A stretch of 64,000 nt of DNA from an uncultured Neomegalonema sp. (GCA_937990185.1 CALKBI010000010.1:1-64000); one strand, 5' to 3'. Shown: positions 28,154-36,911, numbered from the stretch's first letter. Translations and numbers: made by a program. The notes: generated by a model not told the origin, from the sequence alone.

Positions 28154-28744
28154 TCAAAGCTCGCTGAGGTGCGTGTCTAAGTGGTCCAATCGATCCTGCC
28201 CCCAGAACCGTTCGCCATCAACGACGTAAAATGGCGAGCCAAAAACCCCGGCGGCCATCGCTTCGGCAGTCATTGGTTCGAATGCAGCGATTGCATCAGC
28301 AAGGTGTGGTTTAACGGCTGCGAGGTCGATCCCCGCTGTTTGCGCGATTTCAGCCAATGTGTCTTCGTCAGCGATATTTTTGTCTTCGGCCCAAACAGCC
28401 CGCAAAACTGCAAATGTGAGCGCGCCAGCATCTTGGCCTGCTTTTGCAGCGGCAACGATCATTGCCGAGGCTGGCTTTTGATCTGTCGGCCAATGTGCCG
28501 GTTGCAGGTTGAGAGGCAGGCCGCTCGCCTTTTGCAGATGTTTCAGGTCTTGCAGGCGGTATTCTTTTCGCGAATCGTGACGTTGTGCCGGAGGGGTTCC
28601 CCCCATTTCGGAGAAAAGCGTCATGATATCCACGGGCTTATAATTGATCGTTGCTCCGCGCGCTTTGGCAATCTTTTCAAGTCGATCTCCGGCCAGATAG
28701 GTGAACGGGGACAGAACGGTAAAGTAATAATCGATGTGAGCCAC
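28154..28744 (-). CDS. 2-hydroxychromene-2-carboxylate isomerase / DsbA-like
   Basis: A thioredoxin-fold enzyme of the HCCA isomerase (kappa-class glutathione transferase) family, which isomerises aromatic breakdown products using glutathione. The gene starts with GTG after GAGGAGG. The 196 residues begin AHIDYYFTVLSPFTYLAGDRL, with the catalytic serine expected at LSPF, and end with VFGSPFYVVDGERFWGQDRLDHL, the family signature. The real substrate may differ from chromene carboxylates. It is monocistronic and converges on the repeat cluster. Confidence 0.85.
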   Translation of the reverse strand: MAHIDYYFTVLSPFTYLAGDRLEKIAKARGATINYKPVDIMTLFSEMGGTPPAQRHDSRKEYRLQDLKHLQKASGLPLNLQPAHWPTDQKPASAMIVAAAKAGQDAGALTFAVLRAVWAEDKNIADEDTLAEIAQTAGIDLAAVKPHLADAIAAFEPMTAEAMAAGVFGSPFYVVDGERFWGQDRLDHLDTHLSEL

Positions 28745-28962
28745 AGGGCCTCCTCGGGCGGTAATTTAAGTCAAAAACATCAGAGAACACGGACAGTACT
28801 GCAAAGTCATACAGATTGGCGGAACTTCTTTGTGAGCGCCAATCAACCCTGCGGTGAATGTTTCACTGCGCTCGCATTCTTGTCAGTGTGTTTGATTATG
28901 CAAAAAATCCGCAATTCGTGTTATGTTAACCTAGTGTTAACTTAATCAGCGGGGATCTGATC

Positions 28963-29238
28963 ATGAAAAGAGTTCTTCTTAGCGTTGCAGCGGCTTCAAT
29001 CGCCATGACTGCACCAGCAATTGCCGGCTCAGGCGCAAAGCATTCGAATACGGCATCAAATCATGCAACTGCTGAAAAAGCACCAGCGGTTCCTGCGTCA
29101 ATACGTTTGAACGATGTCACTTTCGATCTGAGCAAGAATGATCGCTCGTTGATCACACCTTTGCAGGCTGAGCCACCAAGTGTTTTCGCGACACAGCAAG
29201 AGGTCAAAATCGAGAATTACTCGTTCAACCTGAAATAA
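28963..29238 (+). CDS. Small secreted hypothetical protein
   Basis: The 91-residue protein has a signal peptide (MKRVLLSVAAASIAMTAPAIA) and a short mature chain with no recognised domain. GGGGATC precedes the ATG, and the upstream 60 bp are AT-rich with the palindrome GTTAACctagtGTTAAC, a possible regulatory site. It is probably a lineage-specific periplasmic protein. Confidence 0.6.
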   Translation: MKRVLLSVAAASIAMTAPAIAGSGAKHSNTASNHATAEKAPAVPASIRLNDVTFDLSKNDRSLITPLQAEPPSVFATQQEVKIENYSFNLK

Positions 29239-29381
29239 GCACCGGCTACCGGAGCTTTGACATACAAAATATACAAGGGCTGGTGCGTATTTTTGGCGTA
29301 CCGGCCCATTTTCTTTCTTGGACTCTCTGGCCGCACGCGGTAGTCCATTTCGCACTTGCGATATAAAGGGACAGGGCCGGA

Positions 29382-31412
29382 ATGTTCGATAAAATTCTGA
29401 TTGCAAACCGGGGCGAAATTGCCTGCCGCGTGATGAAAACTGCACGCAAAATGGGGATTGCTACGGTTGCGGTCTATTCTGACGCTGATGCGGGTGCGCC
29501 GCATGTTCGCATGGCCGATGAGGCTGTTCATATCGGTCCACCTGCCGCAGCGGACAGTTATCTCGTTATGGACAAAATTCTGGACGCGATAAAGCAAACC
29601 GGCGCGCAGGCTGTGCACCCCGGTTATGGCTTTTTATCCGAGAACGCGGCCTTTGCCGAAGCGCTTGAGGCTGCAGGTATTGCCTTTATAGGTCCGGGCA
29701 AGCGCGCCATCGAAGCGATGGGCGACAAGATCACCTCGAAAAAACTCGCGGACGAGGCTGGCGTCTCCACTGTTCCCGGTCATATGGGCCTGATCGAAGA
29801 CGCGGAAGAGGCCGTAAAGATCGCTTCGCAAATCGGCTATCCCGTTATGATCAAGGCATCGGCGGGCGGCGGCGGCAAGGGGATGCGGATCGCGTGGAAT
29901 GACGATGAAGCCCGCGAAGGCTTCGCGCTCTCCCGTTCCGAGGCGCGTTCTTCCTTTGGTGATGAGCGTATTTTCATCGAGAAATTCGTCCAAAAGCCGC
30001 GCCATATCGAAATTCAGGTGCTTGGCGATAAGCACGGCAACACCATCTATCTCGGTGAGCGCGAATGCTCGATCCAGCGCCGCCACCAGAAAGTTATCGA
30101 AGAAGCGCCGTCCCCCTTCTTGGACGAAGCCACCCGCAAAGCGATGGGCGAGCAATCTGTCGCGCTTGCTAAGGCCGTGGATTACTCATCCGCCGGAACG
30201 GTCGAGTTCATCGTCGATCCTGACCGCAACTTCTATTTCCTCGAAATGAACACACGCCTACAGGTGGAGCATCCGGTCACTGAATTGATCACCGGCATCG
30301 ACCTTGTGGAACAGATGATCCGCGTGGCTTACGGCGAGCATCTGGCGATTCAACAATCCGATGTGAAGCTGAACGGTTGGGCTATTGAGAGCCGTCTTTA
30401 CGCCGAAGACCCCTATCGCAACTTCCTACCGTCAATCGGTCGCCTGACCCGCTATCGTCCTCCCGTAGAAAGCGCCACGAATGATGCGGTGGTTCGTAAC
30501 GATACCGGCGTCGAAGAGGGCGGCGAGATCTCCATGTTCTACGATCCGATGATCGCCAAGCTCTGCACTTGGGCTTCGGGCGAAGGGAAGGCTGCGCGAG
30601 TTTCTGCGATTGCGGGTATGCAAGACGCGCTGGACGGATTTGAACTGGAAGGCATCGGCCATAACATCCCGTTCCTTCAGGCGGTCATGAACCACGACCT
30701 GTTCCGGTCTGGCGACATCTCTACGGCCTTTATCGCCGAAGAATACCCCGAAGGTTTTGAAGGTGCTTCTCTCGGTGAAGAGGAGATCGAGCGCGCGGCG
30801 GCCTTGGCGACCGTCGCTCAGGTGATCTCGGAAAGCCGCAATGTCCAAATCTCTGGGACGCTATCCAATCACACCCGCGAAGTCGCAACCAAATGGGTCG
30901 CCATGATTGACGATCCGGTTGCGGGCAAGTCCTCGCACGGGGTATCGGCTTTATGGGTCGAGGGTGCTGCGGAAGTATCGCTTGAGGGCGGTGAACGCTG
31001 GCGGGTTGAAACCGACTGGACCCCCGGCCAGACGCTCATGATCGCAACGATTGATGGCAAGCCGACGGTCATGAAATTATCACCACTGGCCGATGGCTGG
31101 CGGGTGCGCTGGCGCGGTGCCGATTTGAAGATCGCCGTGCGCTCTCCCCGTGCTGCCGAACTTGCGGCCTTGATGCCGGTAAAACTCCCGCCGGATACCT
31201 CGAAATTCCTGCTCTGTCCGATGCCCGGTCTTGTTGTGAATATCAACGTGGAAGCAGGCGAAGAAGTCCAAGAGGGCCAAGCCCTTGCGACGGTTGAGGC
31301 GATGAAGATGGAAAACGTCCTGCGCGCCGAACGCAAAGGCGTCGTGGCGGCGGTCAAAGCCGCTCCGGGTGACAGTCTCGCTGTTGATGAGGTTATTATC
31401 GAATTCGAGTGA
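29382..31412 (+). CDS. Biotin-dependent acyl-CoA carboxylase alpha subunit
   Basis: This subunit carboxylates biotin with ATP and bicarbonate and carries the biotin to a partner carboxyltransferase, most likely propionyl-CoA or methylcrotonyl-CoA carboxylase. The 676 residues show the biotin carboxylase domain (MFDKILIANRGEIACRVMKTARKMGI; the glycine-rich ATP loop KASAGGGGKGMRIA; GERECSIQRRHQKVIEEAP; EMNTRLQVEHPVTE). A linking beta domain follows, and a C-terminal biotinyl domain has the lysine in EAMKMEN. Length and layout favour propionyl-CoA carboxylase. The beta subunit is not in the window, but methylmalonyl-CoA epimerase at 62.1 kb acts in the same pathway. Confidence 0.9.
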   Translation: MFDKILIANRGEIACRVMKTARKMGIATVAVYSDADAGAPHVRMADEAVHIGPPAAADSYLVMDKILDAIKQTGAQAVHPGYGFLSENAAFAEALEAAGIAFIGPGKRAIEAMGDKITSKKLADEAGVSTVPGHMGLIEDAEEAVKIASQIGYPVMIKASAGGGGKGMRIAWNDDEAREGFALSRSEARSSFGDERIFIEKFVQKPRHIEIQVLGDKHGNTIYLGERECSIQRRHQKVIEEAPSPFLDEATRKAMGEQSVALAKAVDYSSAGTVEFIVDPDRNFYFLEMNTRLQVEHPVTELITGIDLVEQMIRVAYGEHLAIQQSDVKLNGWAIESRLYAEDPYRNFLPSIGRLTRYRPPVESATNDAVVRNDTGVEEGGEISMFYDPMIAKLCTWASGEGKAARVSAIAGMQDALDGFELEGIGHNIPFLQAVMNHDLFRSGDISTAFIAEEYPEGFEGASLGEEEIERAAALATVAQVISESRNVQISGTLSNHTREVATKWVAMIDDPVAGKSSHGVSALWVEGAAEVSLEGGERWRVETDWTPGQTLMIATIDGKPTVMKLSPLADGWRVRWRGADLKIAVRSPRAAELAALMPVKLPPDTSKFLLCPMPGLVVNINVEAGEEVQEGQALATVEAMKMENVLRAERKGVVAAVKAAPGDSLAVDEVIIEFE

Positions 31413-31431
31413 TCAACTGTTTTGAGTAATT

Positions 31432-32064
31432 ATGTATTTTAGTTCATCCGTGAATTTGAAAAGCCATTGCAAAAGTTTCCTTCTCCTGACGGGAGTGGCA
31501 CTGTTACCCACCCCGTCCGCCAGTGCCGAGAAAACCTTGTTCGAAACAGGCACGGTGCTGTGTAGTAATTTTGATCCTCGAAACCGCTCCTGTCGCACGA
31601 TCACGACGGTCACTGCGATTGAGGACGGACAGCGTTTTGCGCGCAGTCGCCGCATGGTGGCGATGCCGGAAGAAAACCTGCTGCTTGAAACCCAAGAAGT
31701 CGCTCAGATTGATGGCCACCGCGTTTGCCCCACCGGTTCAATGGCTCCACCCACAATCGCCCCCGATCACTATTCCTATGCGCCGGTCTTGTTATCGGTT
31801 TACGAAGACAAGCGGGACAAGAAACTGGCGCGCGGTGTTTGCCATGAATATCGCAAATGTGGATCAGGTTGGCATGTCTATGTGAGCTATGATGATGCAC
31901 CGGAACCGCAGCTTGTTTCATTCACGACAGTCTTCGGCCCGGACGATCCCGGCAGTCTCGGCCTGTCACTTCGCTATCGCGAGTTTGGCTACAGCGAAAG
32001 AATTGGAACAGATTGCAAGCCATCTAAACTGACTGACCCTGAACCCGAAGAAGAAGCAGAATAG
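31432..32064 (+). CDS. Secreted hypothetical protein
   Basis: The 210-residue protein starts 19 nt after the carboxylase gene. The N-terminus is hydrophobic and probably a signal peptide cut after SASA. The mature part has six cysteines, which suggests disulfides in the periplasm, and ends in an acidic run EPEEEAE. I recognise no domain. The close spacing suggests co-transcription with the carboxylase but no shared function is evident. Confidence 0.6.
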   Translation: MYFSSSVNLKSHCKSFLLLTGVALLPTPSASAEKTLFETGTVLCSNFDPRNRSCRTITTVTAIEDGQRFARSRRMVAMPEENLLLETQEVAQIDGHRVCPTGSMAPPTIAPDHYSYAPVLLSVYEDKRDKKLARGVCHEYRKCGSGWHVYVSYDDAPEPQLVSFTTVFGPDDPGSLGLSLRYREFGYSERIGTDCKPSKLTDPEPEEEAE

Positions 32065-32213
32065 CGATGTGACGCAGCAATGGCCGAACCGGTAAAACGT
32101 TACTGGGAGCCGAAAGAGGGTATTCAAAATTGTTTTACGAATCCGATAGAAGTCGGGATGAACCAAGCTAATTCATTCAGTGAGAATCCTTTCCCGTATC
32201 GCTGGAGAAATTC

Positions 32214-32591
32214 ATGTCAAAGCGTTTCATTGTCGATGTGCCCGGTGTTCCTCCGTCTCCCTCTCCAATTTCAAATGCTGTCGTCTCCGGTAATACATGC
32301 CATATATCAGGGCAGCTTGCGGTTTATGACGACGGGTATCGCGCCGGCACAGCAAAAGAAGAAGCTGCACGCGCCTTTGAACTCGTTTTCCTTATTGGAA
32401 AAGAGGCTGGCTTTGATCGCACCGACTTGGTTTATGTCGATCTTGCATTCACAAACCTGCACCGGGATATTGCGGAGGTGAATGAATTATATGGCGAACT
32501 CTTCAACCCTCGACCGGCCAGAACAATTTATGAAGCTGCGGAACTTCCTTTTGGAGCAAAAGTAAAAGTGCAAGCCATTGCGATGAAATGA
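32214..32591 (+). CDS. RidA family protein
   Basis: RidA proteins hydrolyse reactive enamine/imine intermediates made by PLP enzymes. The 125-residue sequence has the trimeric YjgF/RidA fold pattern: PPSPSPISNAVVSGNTCHISGQLAVYDDG near the start and a C-terminal PARTIYEAAELPFGAKVKVQAIA with the conserved arginine (PARTI) and final glutamate region. It is a single gene with weak Shine-Dalgarno GGAGAAATTC. Confidence 0.85.
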   Translation: MSKRFIVDVPGVPPSPSPISNAVVSGNTCHISGQLAVYDDGYRAGTAKEEAARAFELVFLIGKEAGFDRTDLVYVDLAFTNLHRDIAEVNELYGELFNPRPARTIYEAAELPFGAKVKVQAIAMK

Positions 32592-32607
32592 CGTCACACT
32601 TCGATCC

Positions 32608-33552
32608 TCACTCCCATTCCATGTGTTGAAAAACCTGACCTGCATTTCGCGTTGCAAGGTCTTTGAACTTGTCCAATCGTTTGTAGGGCGACTGGTCCAC
32701 ATAATAGGCTTCGGCCAATCCGTCGCCCGCCTTGATTACTTCTCTGACTTTTCCGCGTAAATAAGCGAGGTATTCACGGGTATAGCGCCGCACCTGTGCC
32801 ATGTTGGTCGGGTGACCATGGCCGGGAATGACATAGAGCGCTTTGAACTGTTCAAAGCCTTCATCAAAAGTTTCGACCCAGCGCGATGAATGTGACGTTT
32901 CCAGTATTTCGGGCAGACGCTCATGGACGGCAATATCACCGGCAATGACCAAGCGTTGCTTTGGCAACCAGACTTGAATATCGCCGGGCGCATGGGCCGG
33001 TCCAACCCGCCGCACCCGTATGGTGAACTTGCCCATCTTATAGTTTTTCTTCTCGTCAAAAGTTTCGGTTGGTGGGACAACTTCCGTGCCCTCCGCGCGA
33101 TCCTTTAAGCGCTTTTTTGCCTTCGCGAGATGATTATATCCGTGCCTGCTAAAATCGACATCCGCGTCATCATGAGCAAGGATCGGCACGTCCAACTTTG
33201 CCCAATAAGAATTGCCGAGCATCGCATGGCCTTGGCCGTTTTCGTTGATCACGAGGACCACCGGCTCGTCCGTGATCTGTTTGATCTCGTCGTGTAGGGC
33301 TTCGGCGAGTTTGTACGACGCGCCTGCATTCACGACGACGACCCCTTCGCCGGTGACGATAAAGCTCAGATTGTTGTTATGTCCCGCATTTTCATAAGTC
33401 ATCGCCGAGGTTTGCCCGATGGCGGACCACACATTCGGGATCACTTCTATGGGAGCCGAATATAACAGCGAATCCGGATATTGATCCGGGATTGATTGAT
33501 TGGCCAGTGCTGGTGTTGTGATCGCAAAGAACAAGGCAGCAAGGCGTTTCAT
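32608..33552 (-). CDS. Metallo-beta-lactamase-fold exported protein, degenerate first motif
   Basis: The 314-residue protein starts at 33552 (preceded by TGGAGCC) with a signal peptide MKRLAALFFAITTPALA, so it is periplasmic. The MBL fold is recognisable from GEGVVVVNAGASYKLAEALHDEI, GPAHAPGDIQVWLP, RLVIAGDIAVHE and VIPGHGHPT. The first metal motif, normally HxHxDH, reads NENGQGH, so three or more ligands of the usual dinuclear site are altered. The later His/Asp ligands remain. It may bind one metal, or be one of the divergent secreted MBL groups linked to quinoprotein or sulfur metabolism. The substrate is unknown. Confidence 0.75.
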   Translation of the reverse strand: MKRLAALFFAITTPALANQSIPDQYPDSLLYSAPIEVIPNVWSAIGQTSAMTYENAGHNNNLSFIVTGEGVVVVNAGASYKLAEALHDEIKQITDEPVVLVINENGQGHAMLGNSYWAKLDVPILAHDDADVDFSRHGYNHLAKAKKRLKDRAEGTEVVPPTETFDEKKNYKMGKFTIRVRRVGPAHAPGDIQVWLPKQRLVIAGDIAVHERLPEILETSHSSRWVETFDEGFEQFKALYVIPGHGHPTNMAQVRRYTREYLAYLRGKVREVIKAGDGLAEAYYVDQSPYKRLDKFKDLATRNAGQVFQHMEWE

Positions 33553-33646
33553 GTAACGGCTCCATCCATATTTCACCGTAATAACTTAACCTTATCGGCA
33601 TCGTCGGCAATGGCTATCGCAACCAATCGCGTTTCGCTAAGACAGC

Positions 33647-34831
33647 ATGATGTATGATGTTTGTATTATCGGCGCAGGGGCCGCAGGGATGATGTGCGCG
33701 GCGACTGCCGGGGCGCGCGGTCAGCGGGTATTGATCCTCGATCACGCGAAGGCGGCGGGCGAGAAAATCCGTATTTCCGGCGGGGGGCGCTGTAATTTCA
33801 CTAATATCCATTCGAGTCCGTCGAATTTTCTCAGTAGCAATAAGCATTTTTGTAAATCGGCTTTGGCCGGTTACACGCCGCAAGACTTTATTGCGCTGGT
33901 CAATTCTTACGGCATTGCGTGGCACGAAAAGACATTGGGACAACTTTTCTGCGATGACAGCGCCAAACAAATTATCGCGATGTTACTGGATGAATGTGCG
34001 AAGGCGGGGAATGAGCTGCGCCTCAAAACATCCATCTCTGATGTGGTTAAAACCGAGAGTGGATTTTCCGTCACCACAGATGCAGGCGTATTCGAAAGCC
34101 GCAGCTTGGTTGTGGCTTGCGGAGGGCCGTCGATCCCTAAAATGGGCGCGACAGGATACGGCTACCGTCTGGCAGAGCAGTTCGGATTGACCGTGATCGA
34201 ACCGCGCGCGGGTCTCGTCCCGCTCACCTTTACCGATGCGCTAAAAGATCCGTTACAGGCGTTATCGGGCGTCAGCGTTAATGCCGCCGTGCGCCATGGT
34301 AAGACGCTGTTTGAAGAAGCGCTTTTATTCACGCATCGCGGCTTGTCCGGCCCTGCGATTTTGCAAATTTCATCTTACTGGCGCGAGGGCGAGTCGATCC
34401 TTCTCGACTTAGCACCGGGCAATGATGTGCTCGGCACGCTTAAAGAAATCCGCCGCGAGCATCCGAAGCAATCGCCATCCTCAGCATTGGCGCGCGTCCT
34501 TCCGCAAAAGCTCGCGGCCTTCCTGACGGAGACTGTCCCGCATCAGCGCATCGCGGACATGAGCGATAAAGCCCTCACCGCCTTGACTGACGCAGTATCA
34601 AACTGGTCGGTGAAACCTGCCGGAACCGAAGGGTTCCGCACTGCCGAGGTTGCTTTGGGCGGTGTCGATACAAGCGGTCTTAACTCCAAAACAATGGAAG
34701 CGAAAACCGTACCGGGCCTTTACTTCATCGGCGAAGTTGTTGACGTAACCGGCCATTTGGGGGGCCATAACTTCCAATGGGCCTGGGCCAGTGGCGTCGC
34801 CTGCGGTAAAGCTTTGGCGCAGGCTGATTGA
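33647..34831 (+). CDS. HI0933/BaiN-type NAD(P)/FAD-dependent oxidoreductase
   Basis: A 394-residue flavoprotein with an N-terminal FAD-binding Rossmann motif GAGAAGMMCAATAGARG, the family signature KIRISGGGRCNFTN, a GGPSIPKMGATGYGYRLAEQFG segment, and the C-terminal GLYFIGEVVDVTGHLGGHNFQWAWASG that completes the FAD site. The HI0933 family is widespread but of uncertain substrate. The stop lies only 3 nt from the stop of the converging retron reverse transcriptase, with no terminator between. Confidence 0.9.
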   Translation: MMYDVCIIGAGAAGMMCAATAGARGQRVLILDHAKAAGEKIRISGGGRCNFTNIHSSPSNFLSSNKHFCKSALAGYTPQDFIALVNSYGIAWHEKTLGQLFCDDSAKQIIAMLLDECAKAGNELRLKTSISDVVKTESGFSVTTDAGVFESRSLVVACGGPSIPKMGATGYGYRLAEQFGLTVIEPRAGLVPLTFTDALKDPLQALSGVSVNAAVRHGKTLFEEALLFTHRGLSGPAILQISSYWREGESILLDLAPGNDVLGTLKEIRREHPKQSPSSALARVLPQKLAAFLTETVPHQRIADMSDKALTALTDAVSNWSVKPAGTEGFRTAEVALGGVDTSGLNSKTMEAKTVPGLYFIGEVVDVTGHLGGHNFQWAWASGVACGKALAQAD

Positions 34832-34834
34832 AAG

Positions 34835-36610
34835 CTATCCGCGTTTTCTCCACCATAAGAAGTAGAGAATAAATCCGGCGATAACACCGCCAAGCGGAAT
34901 TGGCAGCAAAGCAAAGAAGGCGAGGACGCTTAGAAACAGCTTAAGAGGCCATGCTATCGGCGCGCCGCGCAGGGATGCTTGCTTGGTTTCTGGCGGGGCG
35001 TTTTGAACGCGCTCTGGTCGCTCGCGTGTGAAGCCGCTTTGCTGTCGTTCTCCTCTGCGTGTTCGTGGAACCACGGATTGTTCAGATTCGGCAACAGCCA
35101 GTTTAGGTTTTGCGACAGGCTCAATCTCAGGGGCTTCCGCCTCTTTTGGTTCCCACCAAGTTCCTGCGGGGGCCTGACCCAATGCGGCGGCTCGGCGCAA
35201 AGAGGGGCGTTGTTCGATTCGCGAGTCTTGCCGCCCGTGCAGTTGCCGCGCCTGAGACGTCAGACCCGCAACGCCATCCCCGTGAACCATCTCCAAAAAC
35301 TGCGCATAGCCAAGCGCACTGGCCTTTGGTGATCCTTTGCGGAAAGGTGCGTTTGTTTTGCCTTGCGCCGTATTGTGCAGATGCGCCCGAAATTTCCGGC
35401 GCTCCTTGCGGGATACGCTCAGCCCGTCATTCACGGTAATGCCGGTGACTTCTTGCCTTCCGTTGCGACGCATCACACGGGTTTTCTCATCATTGAGTGT
35501 GAAGCCCTCGTCGGTGACAATCTTGCCCACCGCCCAGATCAAGGCCTTAAGCGCTGTGCCATCTTCAACAGCGGTGGAGAATGTCAGATCATCGGCATAG
35601 CGCGTGTAGGCAAAGCCATATTTCTGCGCGAGGCCCGTCAAGCGACGGTCCAGTTTCCTGCACAATAAGTTCGTAATTGCAGGCGATGTTGGCGCACCCT
35701 GAGGTAATGCCCGCTCGCCGCTCGCCACATGCCAGCTTTGCCCGTCTAGCCGGACCTCAGCAGTGTCGGCTTCGGTGGCAAGCAAAGCAAAAACTGCCGC
35801 TTGCGCCTCGGCATACCCAAAAGAGCGAAAAAGACCTTTAACGCGTTTATACCCAATGCTCGGGAAGAAATCTTTCAGGTCAAAGTTCAGAACAACAGCG
35901 CGTTTTTGGTGCGGCGCTGCATTGGTCAAAATTGACCGGCCCTCCCGAAATCCATGCGCGGCATCATGTGGCTCAACTTTGTTGACCACAGTATCGAGCA
36001 GCCAATATTGCGCCCGTTTCAGACGCGGCATCGGCGCGGATAATGTCCGGTATCCGCCGCTCTTTTTGGCAATGCGAAAACGCTGATAGTGGCTGACTTT
36101 GCTTGCCTTGCGATCATAAGCGAGGAAGCGCAATTCACCGATGCTAATCCCCATCGCACTTGCGATATCGGCAATGTCAGCAAAATGCGGCGCGCCATGT
36201 GCGGCAAGTCTCGCGGGGTCAGACTCGCGCTGCGACAACGCGGCAGAGACATCATCGCCCAGATGAACAACATCACTTTGTTTTTTATTATGCCATGCCA
36301 GTGCGCGGTCATGGCGCTCTTGCGCTTGGCGTTCTTTGGTTTCAATGCGGCGGGCTTTCGCCTCGGCCATTCGCTGTTTCATAATCTCTTGAACAGCGCG
36401 TTCCGGGTCACGATAAGCGTTGGCTTCTTTGGCGAGTACAGAGATTTCTTTTTGTAATTCGCCGCGTCTTTGCAGCAACTCGCTAGGCAAGGAGTTAACC
36501 GGATCGTCGGATTTCCAAAACCCGTACCGGATCATCTCTTCAAGCGTCACCTCATCCAGCGAAGACTCGCGGATGCGATCATAAAGTTGCTGGCGGCTAT
36601 CGGTGGTCAT
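34835..36610 (-). CDS. Retron reverse transcriptase with N-terminal extension and C-terminal membrane segment
   Basis: Reverse transcriptase predicted to copy the adjacent msd RNA into multicopy single-stranded DNA. The ATG at 36610 gives 591 residues; a farther ATG at 36676 lies inside the ncRNA a2 arm and is rejected. Residues 1-165 are an extension with a charged, coiled-coil-like stretch (45-115). The RT core spans about 175-450: FDLKDFFPSI (243-252), PQGAPTSP (303-310), catalytic YADD (338-341) and VTGITVN (388-394), the VTG motif being the retron hallmark. Residues 455-550 are Pro/Glu/Arg-rich linker. A strongly hydrophobic segment at 555-587 (LFLSVLAFFALLP..GGVIAGFILYFLWW) ends in RKRG and looks like one or two membrane helices, which is unusual for retron RTs. 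G6 lies 7 nt before the ATG. Confidence 0.93.
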   Translation of the reverse strand: MTTDSRQQLYDRIRESSLDEVTLEEMIRYGFWKSDDPVNSLPSELLQRRGELQKEISVLAKEANAYRDPERAVQEIMKQRMAEAKARRIETKERQAQERHDRALAWHNKKQSDVVHLGDDVSAALSQRESDPARLAAHGAPHFADIADIASAMGISIGELRFLAYDRKASKVSHYQRFRIAKKSGGYRTLSAPMPRLKRAQYWLLDTVVNKVEPHDAAHGFREGRSILTNAAPHQKRAVVLNFDLKDFFPSIGYKRVKGLFRSFGYAEAQAAVFALLATEADTAEVRLDGQSWHVASGERALPQGAPTSPAITNLLCRKLDRRLTGLAQKYGFAYTRYADDLTFSTAVEDGTALKALIWAVGKIVTDEGFTLNDEKTRVMRRNGRQEVTGITVNDGLSVSRKERRKFRAHLHNTAQGKTNAPFRKGSPKASALGYAQFLEMVHGDGVAGLTSQARQLHGRQDSRIEQRPSLRRAAALGQAPAGTWWEPKEAEAPEIEPVAKPKLAVAESEQSVVPRTRRGERQQSGFTRERPERVQNAPPETKQASLRGAPIAWPLKLFLSVLAFFALLPIPLGGVIAGFILYFLWWRKRG

Positions 36611-36647
36611 GCACACGCCCCCCGCACTTGGGCGTTGGCAAGAGTAC

Positions 36648-36869
36648 GGAGAAACGCATGTCGGACTTTCGAACAAGTCCCAGTGCTGGAACGCTCAACT
36701 CGAGGGCCGTTCGTACCACTATGCGACTTCGACTTCATGGAAGTCATACCGCGAAGCGCATAGTGGTGCGACACGGCCCATATAAAGAGCGCGCCAGCGA
36801 TGCATGTGCGGTCACTTGGCAGGGACGGCGAAACACCGTCCGAGATGCAAAGCCGACATGCGTCTCTCC
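36648..36869 (-). ncRNA. Retron msr-msd non-coding RNA
   Basis: This stretch between the SWIM gene and the RT folds as a retron RNA. The 5' arm a1 (36869-36853, GGAGAGACGCATGTCGG) pairs with the 3' arm a2 (36664-36648, CCGACATGCGTTTCTCC) over 17 bp with one G-U. Just inside a1, the msr hairpin (36841-36823) pairs GGACGGTG with CGCCGTCC around a TTT loop, the same shape as the Ec86 msr hairpin. The msd forms a long stem: GGGCCGT/ACGGCCC (36779-36773 with 36710-36704), ACCACTATGCG/CGCATAGTGGT (36767-36757 with 36725-36715), then CTTCG/CGAAG and ACTTC/GAAGT closing on CAT. The branching guanosine is expected near the end of a1. Boundaries outside a1/a2 are inferred. Confidence 0.88.
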
Positions 36870-36911
36870 TTGGAGTCACGCTAACCTGAGAAGGGTTAAG
36901 CTGCAAGTCGA

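Noticed and set aside
27701-28180. 159-residue frame and several shorter ones over the 27.9-28.1 kb repeats
   Set aside because: The translations are low-complexity products of the GC-rich repeats (for example repeated EDPEPRAVKTVLQF) with no start signals.
34835-36610. Group II intron or diversity-generating retroelement RT
   Set aside because: The VTG motif, the adjacent a1/a2-bounded RNA and the linked accessory genes fit a retron. There is no maturase domain, intron RNA, or template/variable repeat pair.
36611-36676. Extended RT start at 36676
   Set aside because: The extra codons lie in the a2 arm and the region beyond it. The ATG at 36610 has a properly spaced G-rich site and follows the ncRNA.
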